Of a DNA stretch of 64,000 bases, positions 45,881 through 56,197 are shown piece by piece; positions within the stretch are counted from its first letter, which is position 1, and every line of letters starts with the position of its first letter. The translations under genes and the position numbers were made by a program. The stretch is from Phlebiopsis flavidoalba (Eukaryota > Basidiomycota > Agaricomycetes > Polyporales > Phanerochaetaceae), in contig JAOCPU010000054.1 of NCBI GenBank assembly GCA_035772785.1, positions 186,001 through 250,000 on the forward strand, in the 5' to 3' direction. The notes below the pieces were generated by a model that ran no database searches, was not told the DNA's origin, and was given only the letters and a program-made list of their open reading frames with translations.

Positions 45881-46465
45881 GAATGCGAAGGACCACTATG
45901 TTATGTCTTTGTATTTATGGATACTGTAGCGACTGATATGGTGTGCTTAGATTGTCCCATGTGTTAATAGGACCCATGAAATTTTCGATTGGTCTGCTGC
46001 TGGCGCCGTAGGTAGTCGTCGTGTTGGTGAAGACAGCAGCCGTATTGCTCGGATAGCTCTCGAACGAAGTAGCCCACTTCACCTTACACGTTAGGATACT
46101 CCGCTCATTCACGAACATAGCACCGTCGATCAGTAAACTCGCTCTGCTTCAACATGACGTCCGAAAATGATATTCAACACGCGGTGATTCCGTAGCGTCG
46201 CTGTACCCTGGCTAGCACATGTATCTGTTTCGTGAGTAAGATTTGTGCTTTTATCGTTTGCTAAACACTACAAAAATGGAGGGTATCAAAAGTGATGACG
46301 ATATGTGAAAGAATAAAAAATTAATATGGATAGGAAAAGGAATATAAAGAGTCATATGAAAAGATGCGAGGGGGTAAAAAAGTAATAAGCCGAAGCGTAA
46401 AGGAAATAAACAGTTGGTATAATAAATAAGGCGTCGAGGAACTCAGGGCAAACCATCCGAATTCG
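45881..46465. other. AT-rich intergenic region
   Basis: No gene seen. 46.25-46.43 kb is strongly AT-rich with purine-rich runs (AAAAATTAATATGGATAGG). It separates MID1 from the conserved 3' region of kinase copy C, which points toward it. Confidence 0.35.
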
Positions 46466-47690
46466 ATGAGCAGCACGAGAAGGCATCGCAGCGAAAGACC
46501 CCCGGAGAGAACTAGACCACGACTCCAAAGAGACCATAGAGAAAGGCCCGTTAGCGGAACAGACCCACAAGCAAGATGGACTCACATCGCCAAAGCCACT
46601 GCCCTCGCGCACACCCTGGCGCCCCACCACGACCCCACGAAAGAAGACCAGAGGACCAGCAGAACACCGAGCAGAAGAGAGCAGGCATCGCCGGACTGGT
46701 GGATCAACGTTGCGGAGCCTTGTAGGCTCATCGCAACGGACTCACGCGAGCCCCATCCCCGCCCCCAACGCCCGACAGCCGCCGGTGTCCGATCTTGAAT
46801 CACAGAGTCGTGCCAGAGAGCCGAAGTGTGATGCAAGCAGCTGTGTCGACGAGTGAACGCGTCAGGGAGAGGGTGAGCTCTCCAAGAACGTCCGTCGAGT
46901 TGACTGCGCCTGTGGTCGTTGAGCCGTAGGTGGAACGAGGTCGTCGTGGTCGTCTAGTGCCCGCCAGCCCGATGAACAGGGCTAGAAGAGGAGCAGGCAG
47001 GTCCAGATGAGAGGAAGAGAGACGCGTGCGTATAGAGATAGCTTTCTGTTGAAGAGTGCCCAAAGGAGGTCGTGACCCAGAGTGACCGGGCATCCACCAG
47101 ACGATGAAGGGTGCCGATCGTCGAGAGATGTCGCCAAGAGAAGGAATTAGGGATTGAAGTGGTAGTGGGCTGTGAGACGTAGAAGAAGAGACGATAGAGA
47201 GGGAGAAATGTCGTGACCGCGAGAAGATGCAAGGGATTAAGAAAGGGGTATCCAAGGCTTCAGTGGGTGGGTATCGCAGTGGAGGGAATAGGCTGTGCGT
47301 CCGATGGGTCAGGGCGTGCCCGAGTCTCGGAATATGTTGCAGAGCGCGGCGTTGCTGGAGCGTCGCGACCGTGGACTCCAAGTCCGAATTGTGTGCATTG
47401 GAAAGCACGTCGTTGCTGGAACTTCGTGACCGTGAGTTGATAGGCTGTGGTGAAAGCATTGTAGAGCACGGCGTTGCTGGAACGCCATGGCCGCGAGTGG
47501 AGTAGGCTGTGTGGTGAAGAGGCAATAAAATCGAGAGGACGAAGTGTAGGTCGCAAGCGATGAGGTGGCCGTGGAGATCGTACAGTAAAGCAGGGGAAAG
47601 AAAACAAGAGTAGATTCCTGAGTCGACGAGATCGGAAGGATGGATGATGTTGGAGTGGAAAGGCCCTAGAGCAAGCAGATACACTTGCAA
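46466..47690 (-). repeat. conserved 3' region of kinase copy C, left open
   Basis: Homologous to the 3' regions of copies A and B (shared gaccccacgaaagaagacca near 46630). Unlike in A and B, no stop follows the last kinase exon. The frame runs about 300 further codons through this block to 46800. Confidence 0.6.
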
Positions 47691-49798
47691 AAAAAGAGAG
47701 ATGCCAGAGGCAACGGTGCCGAGCCAGCTCTTCACGCGGGAAAAGAGACCGGCGGGCTGCAAATGACTATATGTCAGCACAGTGACAGAAGTTTCATAGT
47801 AGGGAGTAGAACTTGCCTTCTCGACAGAGACGACGACGTCGTCGTTGTCGTGGATCGCGGAGGTGAACTTGGTCTTGCCTACTCCCACGCACTGAGCACC
47901 GGTAGCTGCGACACAGGACGTGTCAACCAGTGCCGGGTCCGGAGTCGCGATAACCGAGTGGGAGGACGAAAGAGTGGTGGGCTCCGAGCCAATAGTGCGA
48001 CCGCCGTCGACATACTCCTCCGTAGCCAGAGCAGTCGACGCATAGAAGAACGCGGGGTGTGGGTCCACACAGTACGCGTCCTCCGCTCGGGTACGGGAAG
48101 CGAACATGGTGTCATTGTTAAAGTTGCCCCGCCCGAGCGTGTACTCATCACCCTGTGTGAGAGTGGAGGGGGCATACTCCACGAAAGGAAGGCCAACCTT
48201 CGGAATCGGAGCAGTGCCAGAAGCGATAGCCTTCCAGTTGCTGGAAGGGATGTGCATGTCAGTGAATGTGATAAACGATGGCAAGAGAAAGGTTGACTGA
48301 CATCTTGCGCAACCAAAAGTGACCCATTGCCTCGGTAATTGTCGGACGCAAAGCGGGATCTTTGGTGAGAACCTGTGTCCAGAGCTCGTGTCAATGAGAG
48401 CGACCCCAATGACCAAAAGAAGCAATGTTCTCACCTTCCTAAGGAACCACTCCGCCCAAAAGCCTATATAATCCGTACGGAGCCAATCCTCAAAGGGTGT
48501 CATGAGGTTGCGGATGGTTTCAACGTAGTCGCTCGAGTCCCAGGGGGTCTGTTTCCGACATAACCTGAGATCATGTACACACAACAGACGCGACGCATTC
48601 AACTCACCCTGCCCATCACCATAGCGAAGACGGTAATGCCGAACGACCAGACGTCGTTGGAAAACTGGCAAGTGTCGCCGGTGAACAGCTCGGGAGCCGC
48701 GTAGTTCAAGCTCGTCCAAGCAATACAGGTGGGCCGCTTGGACTTGACGACAGACCTCGCATACTGAAAGCGAGAGAGGACGACGTGGTGGCCTTCAGTG
48801 AGGTAAATGGTCTCGGCCCTGATGTCGCCGTGCACAATGCCATCGTCGTGGAGAAACTTGATGCCGGACGCCTATGTTACAACGTGTGTCAGCCGCTAGA
48901 CATGCGGGATATGCGGTGAGGGAACTCACGATCTCGGCAGCGTAGAGCTTCACAAGTGGCTCGGGCAGACGACGACGCCAGCGGCCGATGAGATCGCGCA
49001 GGCTACCCTGAGGATAGTGTGCCTACATGCCGCCGTTCAGTATGACTGTACCATGATCATCTCGACCACACTGAAAGCGAATGAACTCACAGTGAGAAAG
49101 TAGAACTGCCCCTTGTCGTGAAAGCCCCCCACAAAGTCCGCGATGGTCGGCACGCCCCGAGTGGCGACGTCTTTCAGGGCAATTAGCGCATTGAGGGCTC
49201 GGTCTTGCTGGTGAGCGGAACCATTGTCGATGGTGTGCATGGCAAACTCCCTACCGGTGTTGATGTGCTTGACGACAACACCGGCTCCCCCGCTGAGGCG
49301 TCCTACGGTCTTGAAGTCGGACGCACATAGCTTAGAAGGCAGACGAAGGCGTTTAGTGACCCGAGCGACCGTGGGGCGACTTGGAGGCTGACGAAGCGAC
49401 CACAGTCGGGGAGGAAGATGACGAGGCAGAGCGAGCGCGCGGGTCGAGGGTGGGGTCATGCAAGAGAGAGGTCTTGATGGACAGGACTTCGGGGCTGTGT
49501 GCGGCATCCCAGAGAAGACCAGGGAGCTCACACTCAGCGCGCGAGTTGAAACTACTCGAAGGCTACGCAAGTCAGTCCTAGATGTTCTTAAATATTCTTT
49601 CGACTGAAAGCGACGTACCTTCTCGATAGCCGGGGGAGCATTCTCTTTACCGTCTTGAAGAGCACCCGTGCCGTTTGCAGTCTGTGGTCGTTAGGCCGCG
49701 CATATAGTCAACGTGGATAGTCAACGCACCTTTACACCGGTGTCGGTAATACGCTCCTGTTTACGTCCAAACAACTTGAGGTTACCCAGTAAACCCAT
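46800..49798 (-). CDS. kinase copy C, predicted pseudokinase
   Basis: The best preserved of the three kinase paralogues. ATG at 49798 gives MGLLGNLKLFGRKQERITDT and the next exons read TANGTGALQDGKENAPP and LLWDAAHSPEVLSIKTSLLH. In the kinase fold the glycine loop is GRLSGGAGVVV. The beta-3 lysine is histidine (AMHTI, codon at 49235-49237). The catalytic loop is HGDIRAET near 48830, keeping Asp but losing the magnesium Asn. DFG is replaced by RFQ near 48770. APE is intact near 48690, and the subdomain XI arginine is kept (DPALRPTITEAMGHFWLRK near 48340). Copy A has K, HLD...N and DFG at the same places. The tail contains YCVDPHPAFFYAS and PAGLFSRVKSWLG. Where copies A and B stop (LSCF), this copy continues open to 46800. 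Most likely a non-catalytic signalling or scaffold protein. TATA-like sequence about 120 bp upstream. Confidence 0.7.
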
Positions 49799-49916
49799 TG
49801 CGGAAGAAAAATAGATGTGAGAGAGAAAACGCGGAGGCCAAAGCAAGAGAAGAGACAAAGCAGTGCGAAAGCGAGGAGGAAGAAAGGCAAGAAGGGTCAG
49901 ATCTCGAGCCCCAGAC

Positions 49917-49926
49917 TTATATAAAC
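49917..49926 (-). promoter_or_regulatory. TATA box of kinase copy C
   Basis: The minus strand reads GTTTATATAAG about 120 bp before the ATG at 49798, the same spacing as the TATA-like elements of copies A and B. Confidence 0.5.
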
Positions 49927-50917
49927 GGGCGTTGACCGATCAAATCCCTTGTGTGGCTGACGGTCAGCCTCTGTATGACGCGAGTGAAGTCTAAATCCAA
50001 ATCATGAGCCTGCTCTTCTGGATCTGTTAAGTCTGACTCTAGAAGTAAAGCCAAATCGAATCTTATACCATTACCGCAGCAGCAATATGTTCTGTTTAAG
50101 CGTCTTCGAGAGAAACATGGTCAGAACAATGCGCCAAAAGGTTTTGGTCGCTCGTGGCGTAGTAGCTCAGAAGAGCTCAAACAGGCACGAAGCGCTGACT
50201 ACTACGTGATGAGTCACCGGAATGATCCGAGTGAGTGTGCTCATCAGATCCCGATGTGGCCGCTTTGACTCTTGCTTCGAACCCATACCTCTTTCGTCTT
50301 TGCGTCGTGGTATTGTGTACTTTGTACAACGCTGCAGTACTGTCTGCACTCGCATCCTGGTGTACAGTTACTGCGCATGCCGCAGCCGCCGACCAAACTA
50401 CCGAATGAAGGCTTAATTGTCAGCACGAGTCTCGCTACTTATGGCGTGGCATAAGCGTCTCTGAATCAACATGACCTTGTGTCGCGGAACACAAATTGAG
50501 GCCCACAATTGCATAGGTGATCATCTCAAATTTCCGCCCTCTGGTGATGGGTGGACTCGAATATCGTTAAGTCATATTCCGCGTAACTCAAGTCGCCGAG
50601 TAGTGACGAACGAGAGAAAGCGCGTTAGTTTATTTCAAGTATCCCGTTGACATTGATTACCACAGACCCAGCAAGCGTGGAATCTCGGGCGTAGCAGTCA
50701 GCATTGACCGAAGCATCTCTCTGCCGGACCTGAATTATATCGTAAGCCGCGGCCTTCTTGAACCACTCATGGTCTCACGTTTTGGTCTCGCATAGCGCCT
50801 TGGTTGAATGTTCACCCCACCTTCCCTACTCATGGAACCGACCTAAACACCCGCTTGAACTACGGGCTCTGAACTCAAGTGCTTCGTTCCTTTTGTCAGC
50901 GGTACAAGCCAGACCCT
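49927..50917. other. intergenic, no recognised gene
   Basis: Short overlapping frames only, for example 50222-50454 (+) and 50167-50426 (-), without family features. Confidence 0.3.
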
Positions 50918-51055
50918 ATACTCTGCTGGCACATTGACAATTCGCTCATGAGGTGCTTCGAGACCGAGCCTTCCGCCGACTTTCAGATACTCTGCTGGCA
51001 CATTGACAATTCGCTCATGAGGTGCTTCGAGACCGATCCTTCCGCCGACTTTCAG
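50918..51055 (+). repeat. 69-bp perfect-length tandem duplication
   Basis: Two directly adjacent units, 50918-50986 and 50987-51055. Both begin ATACTCTGCTGGCACATTGA and end CCGACTTTCAG, and they differ at one visible base (GACCGAGCC versus GACCGATCC). The length is a multiple of three, so frames cross both units on each strand. Located about 120 bp upstream of the NmrA-like start. Confidence 0.85.
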
Positions 51056-51172
51056 AGTAAGCATGCATAAAAACGGTCATATTAAGCTCATATGAATACT
51101 CCATAAAAGCCTGAGCCGATCTTTGACCAAATCACACCTTGTACTGCGGCAGCCACCACTCGCCTCTCAAAC

Positions 51173-52714
51173 ATGTCTCCTGCAACCAAGGAGATTATCC
51201 TCGTTATTGGTGCCACTGGCACGCAAGGAACGGCAGTCATTGACGGCCTCCTCGCACCATCCTCAGACGGCTCTACATCTCCCTACGTAATCCGTGCGCT
51301 CACTCGCAATCCCGACCATCGTCGGGCCCAAGAGCTCGCAGTCCGTGGCGTCGAGATATTCAAGGGTCTGCCTTTACTTCATCCATTTGGCCATCTGCTC
51401 ATGCTACATGTAGGCTCTGCAAGTGATCTGAACAGCGTGCAAGCTGCTCTGCAGGGAGCATATGGCATGTATGTTAACACGGACTCTCATGTGCTCGGTG
51501 AACAGCTGGAGGTCTTCCTCGGCATGCGCCTCTTCGAGATTGCCAAGCGTGTCAAGACTCTGCGCCACTACGTCTATAGTAGCCTTGACTACGGCCTTAA
51601 GGTGAGCCCAATGATACTGTTGCTAGAGGCAAGATAAGGCTAAGCTGACTCGCAGCTTGCAAACTACGATCCGCATTACAGAGTAGAGCATTACGACGCC
51701 AAGGGTCGCGTCGCAGACTGGATGACGGCTCAGCCCTCCAATGTCAGTGAGAGTGGCTTATCGGGGACCTGCGTTACGTCTGCTTCCTACATGGAAATGT
51801 TCAATTTCGTACGTAACATTACCCTTTACCCGCATTGCGCTAGCGGCAATAGCTGATGGACGTCGACAGCAACTTTTCACGCTCCCATGACCCGTCGTGC
51901 GGACGGGACATACGTCTTTGCTGCCCCTATCGGGGACGGACACGTCCCCGTCATATCCCTACGAGATTTTGGCTTCTGGGCCCGGTACACATTCGATCAC
52001 CGCGAGAGCATGTGTGCGAAGAACACTTCATATCGCATCCGACTTGGTCGGCTGGGACTACCTCGTCGAGACGTTCCAAAAAGTGACAGGCAAGAAAGCT
52101 GTCGCTGTGAAACAAACTATCGACGAGTGGATGGCTTGCTTCAAGGACGTTGATGCGCCTACCTCCCACGGAGGTATCCCGGGGCTCCACTTCCGGGAAA
52201 GCTTTGGCGGCTGGTGGGCCATATACCGTGACAATATCACCACGAGGGACTTGAAGTGGATTAGAGAGGTTCATCCGGATGGCGGACACTTTAGAGAGGC
52301 TGGATGAGGGAGACGAGATATACCGGAGATCGTTCTGCGCCCCAGTTACTGAAGGATGCTGAGGACTCTGGAGCCTTTGCTCTGAACTTCGATCATATCG
52401 AGGGCCACTTTGGGCAAGGCCTGATCCAAAGGTTGTCGAAGGATTTGTTATCGCTTTCCTTAACTAAAAGCTCTGTGTACAAGCTCTGTGTACAAAGACA
52501 TGTCTATAGGAACAGTCTTCGACCACTTCGGATGTACTCCGGGCTGAAATTGAATCGAAATCCGATATTCAATGCGGCGTGGGAATATTCTTTCCCGGAG
52601 GAGCTCCGAAACGCGTCGGGCGAGCGACGAGGAGCAAGCCACGACACGGCCAACAAACAGAACTCAAAAGTTTCTGTATCATACGGTGTCTACATTATTG
52701 CAGGCAGATGCTGA
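51173..52714 (+). CDS. NmrA-like family protein (NAD(P)-binding)
   Basis: An atypical short-chain dehydrogenase/NmrA-like protein with a Rossmann fold, usually a redox-sensing regulator or isoflavone-reductase-like enzyme. The start at 51173 gives MSPATKEIILVIGATGTQGT with the GATGxxG dinucleotide-binding motif. It continues ALTRNPDHRRAQELA, then after a short intron SASDLNSVQAALQGAYGMYV, RHYVYSSLDYG, an intron at about 51602-51656, NYDPHYRVEHYDAKGRVADW, SGTCVTSASYMEMFNF, an intron, RADGTYVFAAPIGDGHVPVI, GWDYLVETFQKVTGKKAVAV, and GALHF-type IPGLHFRESFGGWWAIYRDN. The end near 52400-52440 reads FALNFDHIEGHFGQGLIQRL; the frame stays open to 52714 but that extension is doubtful. Single-base shifts near 52045 and 52295. 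Confidence 0.8.
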
Positions 52715-53487
52715 GGTGATTACCATACTATCAAGAGACTCCATACCGTCTGTAAACATCCTGAGGTGCGCATTTTGTTCTTCCCACCGACGCACTATTG
52801 CTAAACACTCGAGCTGAGGTAGTGAACATCTCATGCATGGGAGACTGAGTATCAAGTTGCCTCACTTTATCATCTATACCACCCAAAGCGAGGTGGAAGC
52901 CTCATGGTCGTATGACTCATTTCGTTGGCGTGTTCGAAGCGCGCTGTGCGTTCCGGCAGGATTGGTCCCATGCCACGGTAGACAAGGAGCTGGGTGAGTC
53001 GGAGTATAATTCACGCTGAAATCAGCTGTCGCATCCACTTCTATTATGAATCCCATAAGGTAGGGCAACATGTTGTGTGTAGCAGCTTAACATTGAGTTG
53101 TCGCTGACGACGGGGATCTCGACAGACATAATTGAAACAGCCCCAATGGATCGCCCACAACGCATTCAAAGTCTCCTCTCTACTCTCTCCACTGAATGAG
53201 GAAGACAGGTCCCATCTAGAATTTCATCATGCATTCCTTCCGGTGACTCGACGACTGGCGCCTGTAACCTACAGATGCTTCTATGCCTCACGGTGCCGAG
53301 CGAACACTCGTCTTTTGCTCGCCATGGTGCTTAGGGTACTACTACATGGACCAATTCGTCATTGGAAAAGCGCGGCGCGTTCTGCGCCGCGGGCGCTGGC
53401 GCAACAAGACGCACCACATTTTCCCCATTGATTTCGCATATATAGACCACCACCACTCCGATATGAAGGACTCATATCCCCAACATT
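52715..53487. other. intergenic, no recognised gene
   Basis: Frames at 53132-53555 (+) show no family signature. It is presumably the promoter region of P450 copy 2. Confidence 0.3.
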
Positions 53488-54907
53488 ATGTACGTCTTGA
53501 CTGCTGGCTTAAGCCCTCTTGTAGGACTAATTGCTTCTGGTCGCTCTCTTTGTGATCTTATGGTCCATCTGGAAACTCATTCGTCTGTTCATCATTCCCT
53601 CGCCGCTTGATATCATCCCAGGACCTCCACGTTCCTCAATGTGGTCAGGTACGTTCTTACCTTTGCAGTTGATGAAAGATCTGAGCCTTTCTTCAGGCAA
53701 CATCAACGATCTATTCAACCGCCGTCACGCGGCGTCATACCATGTCCGGTGTGTAGAACAGTACGGTAGCGTTGGTGTGTTCAAATTTCACGGTCTTCTC
53801 GGAGTGAGTTATGCAGTGCTGCATTAGGAGCAGGTGCTGATACGTCGTCGTAGGCGAAAGCACTCTAACGTCTTCGACCACAAGGCGCTCAATACCATAG
53901 TGCTCAAAGAGCAGCATATATACGAAGAGCCGGAATGGTTCCTAAAGTATTGTCAAAGCTTCTCTTGATAGTTGCCTGGAATAACAGATGTAGGTCCTAT
54001 CACCTGGTATTTGGCACCAGTCTCGTCTCAACGACTGGTATGTATTAATCGTGGCGATGTAACATGCATGCGCTAAGGACGACTAGGTGCACATCCATCG
54101 CCGCCAACGCACAATCGTCCTCAACCCCGTGTTCCACATCTCGCATATGCGCGCCCTCACGCTCGCTCTCTTTTACTCCGTCACGCACCGCGTATGCTTA
54201 TCATTTTTTCTCACATCCCTTCAACCACTGAACAAACCCACAGCTCAGAACCGCAGTCGCCTCCCAGATCGAACACAATGTGAGCAGAAGTCAACGTCAT
54301 AGAGTGGACGGGCCGCGTCGCGCTCGAACTCATTGGACAAGGCGGGCTCGGGTATTCGTTCGATCCACTCACATCGCACACGCACAATTCGTACGGCGAG
54401 GCGTTGAAGGACCTCCAGTACGTTTTATCCACATCTTCGTATATCCTCTTGCTCTGTATAACGCGGCTGGTAGCCCGACATTAGGGCAGGCACATCTGTA
54501 CAGGCGGCTGGTCCCATTCATAATGCCGTTTGTGCCTCCATGGGGCAAGGGACACGGCAGCGAGGTACGTCCCAATTGAGAGTGTAAGGAGGGTATGTGA
54601 GATTGCGAAGGCTATGGATGAGTACTCTAAGGGGATCTTCTATGGAAAACGGGAGAAAATTGGAGAAAGGGAGAGGAGGCGACGGTTCAGGATGTGAGCT
54701 CAGGTCCGTTGAGGTGATGTGTTGAGTATCCTGAGTGAGTCCCTGTGTGTTTGAGCCCGGCGAAGTGCTCAGGATTGCGCTAATGTGGGTAGTGACCGCG
54801 GGAGAATGCGAAGGCACAGGAGGGAGGATCGGCTATCTGATGAAGAACTCTTGGGTCAAATTTCGTGAGTCCGTTCTTTGCATTAACTGCTTAGTTCACA
54901 AAAAACG

Positions 54908-54944
<37 letters not shown>

Positions 54945-55455
54945 AACATACTCTTAGTCAACTTCCATACAAGACTTCTTGTTTTTGCGCGGCAACAGAC
55001 AACAACCTCAAATGCTCTCGCGCGGACGCTATCGCTCCTTGCCGAACACCGAGATGTGCAAGACCGCTTACGAACAGAGATTCTTGGGGCAAGTTCCGTC
55101 GAGTTGATGCAGAGATTCCATACGACGTACTCGTGGGCCTACCATATCTTGATGCGGTGTGTCGAGAAACTTTGCGTCTGTGAGCACCCTTTTTCTGCGC
55201 AATCCCAGCCCCGGTTTTGAGCTAATTCGACAACGCTCAGAAATATTCGCCCCCGTTAGCTCGGTCATGCGCGAGTATGTCCACTACTGAGTATCAGCTT
55301 GCGCTCCGTGTGCTAATGTAGCCCAAGAGCTCGAGAAGACACTCCACCTTCCCCTTTCCAAGCCCATTTCTACCACATCAGGAGAAGTTCTTACGTCAAT
55401 CCCTGTGCCAAAGGGAAACGAATGTGTATGTCGCAATTCATGCGTGTAACAGCAA
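53488..55455 (+). pseudogene. cytochrome P450 copy 2, cut off by a retroelement
   Basis: A paralogue of the P450 at 30713-33107. The start at 53488 is followed, after a one-base shift, by the anchor LLLVALFVILWSIWKLIRLF and the hinge DIIPGPPR. Landmarks are VGVFKFHGLLG, HRRQRTIVLNPVFHISHMR (C-helix) near 54100, EWTGRVALELIGQGGLGYSF near 54300, AKAMDEYSKGIFYGKREK near 54610, the I-helix region (FAATDTTSNALART if two small insertions near 54990 are removed), DAEIPYDVLVGLPYLDAVCR near 55104 with ETLRL, and SIPVPKG with NVYVAIHACNS near 55400-55450. The gene stops there: the heme-binding exon is absent and LTR-like sequence begins. It is not functional as a P450. The missing 3' part is not found elsewhere in the window. 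Confidence 0.75.
54910..54943 (+). repeat. poly(A) tract of 34 inside P450 copy 2
   Basis: An uninterrupted run of 34 A, preceded by AAAAACGGC, just before the I-helix exon. It lies where an intron is expected. It could be a slippage expansion or the tail of a small retroposed insertion. Confidence 0.85.
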
Positions 55456-56153
55456 GAACGAAAAAAGAAAGAAAGCCACTCGGTTCAGCGGAAATAGAAA
55501 AACGACGTACGCGACGAACCCAAGCATCCAATTGGCGCTAACGCGCCCCTGGGAAAAAGGCCGGCGCGCAGTACACGGAAATGACGTCACGCGACGAAGC
55601 TTACAAAACCGAAAACAGGGAAACAATAAATGCTTACCAGTGCGCAGGGAAAAGATGAGAAATGCGCAGGAAATATTAGCTAACCGAAACACTCAACCGC
55701 AGGCCCAGGCGAGAGGAGAAATGCGATTGGATAGCGCAGCAGGATCGAGGACAGTATATAAAGGCAACGAGGCCAGTAGACTAGACAGACACATTCAGGC
55801 ACTCGATAGCACGTCTCACGTAGAAGTAACTACACTCTTCGAATCTTATTCCCAGTTTCCCCCTCTCTTTCCAGTCTCGTGAGGACGCTAGTGGAAGGAA
55901 CCCACCAGCGCGACACCAGCCCGGAAATACTCTCCCCTTTCCATTCCCATTCCCAAAAACCTCGCACCCCGCTCCCTTCGATACTCCCGTCAACCTTCAC
56001 CTCCCGAACAACCGGGGAACGTCCGATCTCATCGACCCGACCGCCCTCGGCAGAACCCGAGAGTTCCGCTATTTCACTTTAGTCACGCTCACGCGAGACT
56101 AGGCCACCCACCCATCTCTTTTATCTAGCGACTCTCTTTCTGATACGACATCA
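55456..56153 (+). repeat. 5' LTR-like region
   Basis: Starts where P450 similarity ends (about 55456, exact edge unknown). It contains TATATAAAGG at 55755-55764 and ends GATACGACATCA right before the primer-binding-site-like sequence. The second LTR is not in the window, so the limits are inferred. Confidence 0.5.
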
Positions 56154-56154
56154 G

Positions 56155-56174
56155 TGGAGCCCACCGCGAGGGGG
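56155..56174 (+). promoter_or_regulatory. putative tRNA primer-binding site
   Basis: TGGAGCCCACCGCGAGGGGG directly follows the presumed LTR end. The TGG...CCCACCG pattern fits a tRNA 3' end complement as in many fungal Ty3/gypsy elements. The tRNA was not identified. Confidence 0.4.
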
Positions 56175-56197
56175 TGATCCATAGACAACCGTATTGA

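Noticed and set aside
46800..48719. Copy C kinase tail read as one uninterrupted 639-codon exon
   Set aside because: It includes recognisable introns (for example a GTGAGA...ACAG segment near 48360-48430 and one before PAGLF near 47760), so part of that reading is intronic by chance.
50150..50180. tRNA-like phrase GTAGCTCAG
   Set aside because: No cloverleaf with matching acceptor, anticodon and T arms could be formed around it.
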